Shown here piece by piece: positions 6,400 to 11,014 of a stretch of DNA of 11,014 bases (within the stretch, counting starts at the first letter, position 1; every line of letters begins with the position of its first letter). The stretch is from positions 1 through 11,014 of the forward strand of contig JAIOWT010000025.1 in NCBI GenBank assembly GCA_021742025.1, written 5' to 3'. Below the pieces are notes generated by a model that ran no database searches, had not been told where the DNA came from, and saw only the letters and a list, made by a program, of their open reading frames with translations. The DNA comes from Candidatus Nanopelagicales bacterium. Lineage in GTDB: Bacteria; Actinomycetota; Actinomycetes; S36-B12; UBA5976. The position numbers were made by a program, and so were the translations under genes.

Positions 6400-7920
6400 T
6401 TAGGCCAATACATGCTCTGGCTTGAGATTAGCCAGCAAATCACTAGCTAATTTGGAACCATCAAACAAACCCAATGATGCCTCTCGAGTCCCACCTAACG
6501 CGTCGGGAGTAGAGATTCGTTTCAATGGCACATCAGGTCCTAAGTCGAGAATGACCGAGTCCCAAGAGGCGGCAGCCACTTGATCAACGAACTTCGAAAC
6601 ACAAGTCCCTCGAAAAAATGCTCTGGTATCAGCTGGCGGGTTGGCTACCGCATTTGCAATTTGCTCCTCAGTAAAGAGAATGTCCATTTTGCCTTTTTGC
6701 TGAAGCACTCGGGCCAAACCCTTATCTGGACGTAGATCAGCAAACTGGATGTCTATCGCTGCCAATCGAGAGTCATTCCACAGAAGTTGATCTCGGTTTC
6801 GGTAACCGTTTAGCACTGAAAGTTTCGTGATCCAATCAACTTCTCCAACTAGCGACATGGGGTTATGTTCGAGAGCGTCCAGGATGCGTCCCCAATTGCT
6901 CACAACGTCATGGGCCATTTCATCTGACTCGCCAGTTTCAGCAAGGAATCTGACGGCACTTTGTTGGTAATGCTTCTGGATGTCCAATGCAGACTTTTCT
7001 GAACCATCTCGTAAGCGCTGTTGTGTCTCAAACTTGTAATCGTGGCTAACTAGATGCATAGACGTCACAGCGTCGTAGAGCTCAAAGTCGAGTTCCATGA
7101 ATCCGGCTTCAATCATGCTCAAGACAATTGCAGTTGTACCCATCTTTAAGTAGTTGATCTTGTGCGACATATTTGCGTCGCCGATGATTACATGTAATCG
7201 TCGGTAAAGATCTGGATCGGCATGCGGTTCATCACGAGTGTTGATTATTGGGCGTCGCAAAGTTGTCTCTAAACCAACCTCAGCTTCGAAGAAATCTGCC
7301 CGCTGACTGATCTGAAAACCAGGTTCGATGTCGTCCTGGCCAAGACCTACGCGCCCCGCACCTGCGAACACACAACGCGTAACGAAGAACGGAGTCAGAA
7401 ACTTAACAAGATCATTGAACGGCACTTGGCGAAGTACTTGATAGTTTTCGTGAGTTCCGTAACTCACACCCTTGCCGTCAGTGTTGTTCTTGTAAACCGT
7501 AATGAGATCGCCCGTTAGGGTGCTGGCAAGTCTTGCACTGCGCTCAATGATGCGATCCCCTGCACAATCCCAAAGCGCTGCGTCATAAGGATTGGTTACC
7601 TCAGGTGAAGCATATTCAGGATGAGCGTGATCAACGTAGTAGCGCGCACCATTAGGCAGAACCAAGTTAGCTAAGCCGTAATCATCATCAGTTAACTGAC
7701 TTGGATCCGCGTCAGTTCGGCTCATATCGAAACCACGAGCATCACGTAGCGGAGATTCAACGTCATAGTCCCAGCGCATTCTGCGAATTCGATTTGGCAT
7801 GACTTCATTGCCATAGGCATTAACTACCTGGCTCGACAACAGCATTGGGTTTGCACTCGAGTCTTGCGGATTAGAGATCCCAAACTCGGATTCAATACCC
7901 ATTACGCGACGCACCGACAT
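6400..7920 (-). CDS. dop: Dop, deamidase of Pup / depupylase
   Basis: Dop converts the Pup C-terminal Gln to Glu, preparing it for PafA, and also cuts Pup from modified proteins. The 506-residue protein is homologous to PafA but has the Dop-specific loop (roughly residues 48-80) with WDYDVESPLRDARGFD. GIESEFGIS holds the metal-binding Glu10, and YYVDHAHPEYASPE carries Asp97, equivalent to the essential Asp of characterised Dops. [47 protein letters not shown] and the C-terminal AAASWDSVILDLG are all typical. The length is close to the mycobacterial enzyme. The ATG is 11 bases after the arc stop. An AAGG further upstream is a weak ribosome-binding site. Nothing suggests loss of activity. A GGQ-ending Pup makes the deamidase indispensable if pupylation works. 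Confidence 0.97.
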   Translation of the reverse strand: MSVRRVMGIESEFGISNPQDSSANPMLLSSQVVNAYGNEVMPNRIRRMRWDYDVESPLRDARGFDMSRTDADPSQLTDDDYGLANLVLPNGARYYVDHAHPEYASPEVTNPYDAALWDCAGDRIIERSARLASTLTGDLITVYKNNTDGKGVSYGTHENYQVLRQVPFNDLVKFLTPFFVTRCVFAGAGRVGLGQDDIEPGFQISQRADFFEAEVGLETTLRRPIINTRDEPHADPDLYRRLHVIIGDANMSHKINYLKMGTTAIVLSMIEAGFMELDFELYDAVTSMHLVSHDYKFETQQRLRDGSEKSALDIQKHYQQSAVRFLAETGESDEMAHDVVSNWGRILDALEHNPMSLVGEVDWITKLSVLNGYRNRDQLLWNDSRLAAIDIQFADLRPDKGLARVLQQKGKMDILFTEEQIANAVANPPADTRAFFRGTCVSKFVDQVAAASWDSVILDLGPDVPLKRISTPDALGGTREASLGLFDGSKLASDLLANLKPEHVLA

Positions 7921-7931
7921 GACAAGAGACC

Positions 7932-9569
7932 TTAAGCGAATGGATTAGGTGACAACGAGGTATCTATGCTTCGTCCGGAGTCGTCACCTTTTTTGCCATG
8001 AATCAAAGTGCGCATAAATACGATGCGATCGCCCTTCTTGCCCGAGATTCTTGACCAGTCATCTGGGTTGGTTGTGTTTGGAAGATCCTCGTTTTCGTGG
8101 AACTCATCCAAACATGCCTGTAGCAAGTGTTCGATCGTAATGCCTTTTTCGCCGACTGTTAAGAACGACTTGATCGCCGCCTTCTTGGCACGACTTACGA
8201 TGTTTTCAATCATCGCACCGGAGCTGAAGTCCTTGAAATACAAAACTTCCTTGTCGCCATTTGCGTAGGTCACTTCGAGGAACTCATTGTTCGGAGTCGT
8301 TGCATACATCTCTTCAACCACGCGCTGAATCATCGCGGTTGCCGTCGCCTGCGCATCATTACCGTATTCAGCTAAATCCACCGTGCTGAGTGGTAAGTCT
8401 GTTGTTAAGTACTTAGCAAAAATGTCGATTGCTGCTTGCGCGTCAGGGCGTTCGATCTTTATCTTCACATCCAGACGACCTGGGCGAAGAATTGCTGGAT
8501 CGATCATGTCTTCGCGGTTAGATGCACCAATGACAATTACGTTCTCCAAGCTCTCAACACCATCGATCTCGCTTAGCAATTGCGGCACAATCGTGTTTTC
8601 AACATCGCTGGAGACTCCACTGCCTCGAGTGCGAAATAGTGAATCCATCTCGTCAAAGAACACAATCACGGGTGTGCCTTCACTTGCTTTCTCACGTGCC
8701 CGTTGGAAAATAATGCGAATTTGCCGTTCGGTTTCACCGACGAACTTATTCAGCAGTTCTGGTCCCTTAATGTTCAGGAAATAGCTTCTACCTTCACCAA
8801 TGCCCGACATCTCTGAAACCTTTTTCGCAAGCGAATTGGCTACTGCCTTTGCGATTAAGGTCTTACCGCAGCCCGGCGGGCCGTACAACAGGATGCCCTT
8901 TGGTGGCTTTAGTTCATACTGCTTGAAGAGTTCAGGATGCAAGAAAGGCAATTCAACTGCATCTCTAATTGTGTTGATCTGATCGCGGAGGCCACCGATG
9001 TCTTCGTAGTTAATGTCTGGCACTTCCTCCAGAACTAAATCTTCAACTTCAGATTTGGCAATCCGCTCGAAGGCGTAGCCAGCTTTCATGTCAGCTAGCA
9101 AACTGTCGCCGGAGCGAAGTGGGATGTCACGCAGCGGTGCTGCTAAGTGAATTACACGCTCTTCGTCACTGCGACCCGAAACGATCGCCCGTAAGCCATC
9201 TTCAAGCACTTCTTGAAAAACAACAATTTCGCCTTGATCGTCGAACGTTCCTGCGACAACAACATTCATTGATTCATTCAGAATTACTTCTTGACCAGGT
9301 CGCAATGTTTCCCGATCAACTTCTGGCGCCATCGCTACTCGCATTTTTCGACCGTTGATGGTCACATCGACAAGTTCATCGGCAGCTGGGCCCAAGTAAA
9401 TTGCGTATCCATTAGGTGGAGCACTTAACCGGTCTACTTCTTCTTTCAGCCCAATGATTTGCTCGCGCGCTTCTCGAAGCGTTGCAGTTAACTTTGTGTT
9501 GGACTCGGACAAGTCATCGATTCGAGTGTTCAGCGCGCGGATTTGGTCAGCGCTAGGTGCTTCAGTCAT
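7932..9569 (-). CDS. arc: ARC/Mpa-type AAA+ ATPase (proteasome-associated unfoldase family)
   Basis: This is a hexameric unfoldase that binds Pup and threads pupylated proteins. In the 545-residue form (ATG start) an N-terminal coiled coil covers about residues 7-50, followed by the interdomain OB-fold region (about 55-170). The AAA module has Walker A GPPGCGKT (230-237), pore loop NKFVGE (274-279), Walker B FFDE (304-307), sensor ASNRED (349-354) and RPGR (362-365). The end of the protein, [17 protein letters not shown] and then GRSIDT, follows mycobacterial Mpa, but the last residues are SLSPNPFA where Mpa has the proteasome-docking GQYL. I chose the ATG at 9567-9569 because GAGGTGG stands six bases before it. 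A GTG at 9588-9590 would add seven residues but lacks such a site. The start overlaps the trmI stop by eight bases. The missing docking tail fits the absence of prcBA. Confidence 0.96.
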   Translation of the reverse strand: MTEAPSADQIRALNTRIDDLSESNTKLTATLREAREQIIGLKEEVDRLSAPPNGYAIYLGPAADELVDVTINGRKMRVAMAPEVDRETLRPGQEVILNESMNVVVAGTFDDQGEIVVFQEVLEDGLRAIVSGRSDEERVIHLAAPLRDIPLRSGDSLLADMKAGYAFERIAKSEVEDLVLEEVPDINYEDIGGLRDQINTIRDAVELPFLHPELFKQYELKPPKGILLYGPPGCGKTLIAKAVANSLAKKVSEMSGIGEGRSYFLNIKGPELLNKFVGETERQIRIIFQRAREKASEGTPVIVFFDEMDSLFRTRGSGVSSDVENTIVPQLLSEIDGVESLENVIVIGASNREDMIDPAILRPGRLDVKIKIERPDAQAAIDIFAKYLTTDLPLSTVDLAEYGNDAQATATAMIQRVVEEMYATTPNNEFLEVTYANGDKEVLYFKDFSSGAMIENIVSRAKKAAIKSFLTVGEKGITIEHLLQACLDEFHENEDLPNTTNPDDWSRISGKKGDRIVFMRTLIHGKKGDDSGRSIDTSLSPNPFA

Positions 9570-10494
9570 CCGTCGCCACCTCACTGACACTCGCTACCGC
9601 ACTCGCAGTCTCTTCAGCAACAGTATCTAATCCGCCTTTCGTTGGGCGAATTCGACGAGCCGGAAGTACTACTCCAGGTGCCAAACGTCTGGCTGTTACC
9701 AAGAATCCGGTATGACCCTGCATCCGGTGATTTGGACGAACTGCAAGACCCTCAAGGTGCCACGGACGAGCTATGAGTTCCTGACCCTCTGGATTTGTCC
9801 AGCGTTTATCCAGGCGCAAATCTTCTACAAATCTTGACATCTGTGTAGTGGTTGCGACGTAGGCAATGACCACACCTCCAGGACGAAGCACTCTCGCGAT
9901 GGAATCAACGCACTCCCAAGGAGCCAACATGTCTAGTACTACCCGATCGACACTGGCTTCTGGTAAGGCTGTTACCTGGTCCTGCAAGTCACCGAGTGTG
10001 ACTTGCCAATTGGGTGGCTCAGAGCCAAAAAAGTTGCTTACGTTCCTTTTGGCAATTTTGGCGAAATCTTCACGTCGTTCGAAACTGTAGAGATAACCAC
10101 TGTCACCAATCGCGCGAAGAAGCGAGCACGAAAGCGCTCCGGAACCTACGCCAGCCTCAACAACTACGCAGCCTGGGAAGATGTCGGCAAGCCCAACAAT
10201 GGCTGCGGCATCTTTGGGATAAACGACCGCTGCTCCGCGAGGCATGCTCAACACGAAATCAAGTAGCAGTGGTCGTAACGCTAGGTAGACCATGTTTCCT
10301 GTTGAAGTTACGGTGGAACCCTCGCTAAGTCCGATCAAATCATCATGCTTAACAGCGCCGTGATTTGTGTGAAATTCCCTACCTGCCTCCAACACAATTG
10401 TGTGCTTGCGGGCTTTTGTGTCAGTTAACTGAACCCGATCACCTACGACAAACTCGGCGGCCTTGGCAGTGCTAACTACATCTACGGAATCCAT
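9562..10494 (-). CDS. trmI: tRNA (adenine-58-N1)-methyltransferase TrmI
   Basis: The enzyme methylates N1 of adenosine 58 in the T-loop of tRNAs using S-adenosylmethionine. The 310-residue protein closely follows M. tuberculosis Rv2118c. GDRVQLTD opens a small N-terminal beta domain with [31 protein letters not shown] follows (residues 73-96). The SAM-binding loop is [10 protein letters not shown] (113-122), the catalytic-region motif is DMLAPWE (188-194), and the C-terminal signature is [23 protein letters not shown] basic then acidic tail of about 35 residues extends past the core. The ATG overlaps the stop of a two-codon ATG-GCC-TAA upstream reading frame; no clear Shine-Dalgarno is seen. 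trmI upstream of arc is standard in Actinobacteria. It is probably the first gene of the directon, since the next gene upstream is divergent. Confidence 0.95.
   Translation of the reverse strand: MDSVDVVSTAKAAEFVVGDRVQLTDTKARKHTIVLEAGREFHTNHGAVKHDDLIGLSEGSTVTSTGNMVYLALRPLLLDFVLSMPRGAAVVYPKDAAAIVGLADIFPGCVVVEAGVGSGALSCSLLRAIGDSGYLYSFERREDFAKIAKRNVSNFFGSEPPNWQVTLGDLQDQVTALPEASVDRVVLDMLAPWECVDSIARVLRPGGVVIAYVATTTQMSRFVEDLRLDKRWTNPEGQELIARPWHLEGLAVRPNHRMQGHTGFLVTARRLAPGVVLPARRIRPTKGGLDTVAEETASAVASVSEVATDD
9576..9582 (-). promoter_or_regulatory. Shine-Dalgarno of arc inside trmI
   Basis: The minus strand reads GAGGTGG, then CGACGG, then the arc ATG, all within the last codons of trmI. The six-base spacing is ideal. 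It selects the ATG over the GTG 21 bases upstream and indicates coupling of arc to trmI translation. Confidence 0.75.
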
Positions 10495-10577
10495 TAGGCC
10501 ATTCTTTCAGATATCCCAATCTCACTGAACCTGTTGCTGGATGAGGACCTAAACTGGTGGCATTCGTCAGAAATGGG
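10495..10577. promoter_or_regulatory. Divergent intergenic region between trmI and the PAC2-family gene
   Basis: These 83 bases separate genes on opposite strands, so promoters for both should lie here or overlap the gene starts. On the plus strand TAAACT (10550-10555) fits the actinobacterial -10 pattern TAnnnT, but no matching -35 is evident. On the minus strand I found no recognisable -35/-10 pair. No dyad that stands out was found. The location is certain, the individual elements are not. Confidence 0.4.
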
Positions 10578-11014
10578 GTGTTGTGCTTGGAGCTGGATCA
10601 AACCTTCCCAAGAAACACAACTATTGTCATTGCAGCTTTCGGTGGTTGGAACGATGCCGGACAATCAGCAACCGATGCCCTTGAGCATCTCTTAGATGTT
10701 TGGCAGTCTGAGGAGATCGTTGATCTTCCTGGTGATGATTTTTATGACTATCAATTTAATCGGCCCGAGGTCAGCATAGGTTTATCTGGCGATCGCGAAG
10801 TTGCATGGCCTGGTACGACAATTTTCCGAGCGTCCACTGATACTTTGCCAGACACCAAGATATTTCTTGTTCATGGCGTCGAGCCAAGCATGAAATGGAA
10901 GCAGTTTTGCTCTGAGATTTTGGCGCACATTGAACGAAGTGAAAACACAGTTTTAATTACTCTTGGTGCGCTACTAGCCGATGTAGCTCACACCAGGCCC
11001 ATCCCCGTGAGCGG
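10578..11014 (+). CDS. PAC2-family protein (partial, runs off the right edge)
   Basis: The open frame runs from a stop at 10542-10544 to the window end. It includes IVIAAFGGWNDAGQSATDAL, the N-terminal signature of the PAC2 superfamily (compare the AFEGWNDAG found in many actinobacterial members). Further on, FYDYQFNRPEV matches the FxDY-RP motif, and IFLVHGVEPSMKWKQFCSEI the next strand-helix unit. PAC2 is named after a eukaryotic proteasome-assembly chaperone; the bacterial members have no settled function. There is no in-frame ATG before the domain. GTG 10578, TTG 10581, TTG 10587 (with GGGGTG six bases upstream) and GTG 10557 are all possible; I list 10578 as a compromise. In other Actinobacteria a PAC2 gene also lies near the Pup locus (Rv2125 in M. 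tuberculosis). The family call is firm, the start is not. Confidence 0.86.
   Translation, partial: MLCLELDQTFPRNTTIVIAAFGGWNDAGQSATDALEHLLDVWQSEEIVDLPGDDFYDYQFNRPEVSIGLSGDREVAWPGTTIFRASTDTLPDTKIFLVHGVEPSMKWKQFCSEILAHIERSENTVLITLGALLADVAHTRPIPVS

Noticed and set aside
8383..8784. 133-codon open frame on the plus strand
   Set aside because: It is antisense to the AAA+ module of arc, with Ser/Arg-rich low-information sequence and no family resemblance.
9588..9590. GTG as start of arc, giving 552 residues
   Set aside because: The strong GAGGTGG site lies downstream of it and fits the ATG at 9567-9569.

Overview
The window is a stretch of chromosome from an actinobacterium. It carries the complete ligation and recycling side of the Pup (prokaryotic ubiquitin-like protein) system, embedded in the usual actinobacterial gene order trmI - arc - dop - pup - pafA - FKBP - FKBP - pafB - pafC - tatA - tatC - diacylglycerol kinase - helY-type helicase. 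All of these lie on the minus strand. One divergent gene, a PAC2-family protein, lies on the plus strand at the right edge. Base composition, sampled by eye over a few lines, is a little under 50% GC, which is low for an actinobacterium. Together with very tight packing this suggests a streamlined lineage, perhaps a freshwater Nanopelagicales-type organism. That lineage guess is inference only.

Read in the direction of transcription (right to left): trmI (tRNA m1A58 methyltransferase) overlaps arc (AAA+ unfoldase). Then come dop (deamidase/depupylase), a 53-base gap with a possible promoter, pup, and pafA (Pup ligase). Two FKBP-type prolyl isomerases follow, the first a predicted lipoprotein and the second apparently cytosolic. 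Next are the WYL-domain regulator pair pafB and pafC, then a 57-base gap with a perfect 14-bp palindrome, then tatA (58 aa), tatC, a YegS/DgkB-like lipid kinase and the first 29 codons of a HelY-like helicase. No gap exceeds about 80 bases. No tRNA, rRNA, CRISPR, insertion sequence or convincing hairpin terminator was seen.

The main point of interest is an absence. In proteasome-bearing actinobacteria, prcB and prcA (the 20S core subunits) usually follow pup. Here the pup stop codon directly abuts the pafA start codon, and nothing in the window encodes 20S subunits. The ARC C-terminus aligns with mycobacterial Mpa up to the Ile-Asp-Thr near its end, but finishes in NPFA instead of the proteasome-docking GQYL. 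Both observations point to a Pup system that works without a proteasome, as known for Corynebacterium. Pup still ends in GGQ, and Dop, PafA and ARC keep their catalytic motifs, so tagging, tag removal and ARC-driven unfolding all appear intact. The ribosome-binding site for pafA lies inside the codons for the terminal Gly-Gly of Pup, so tag and ligase are probably translationally coupled.
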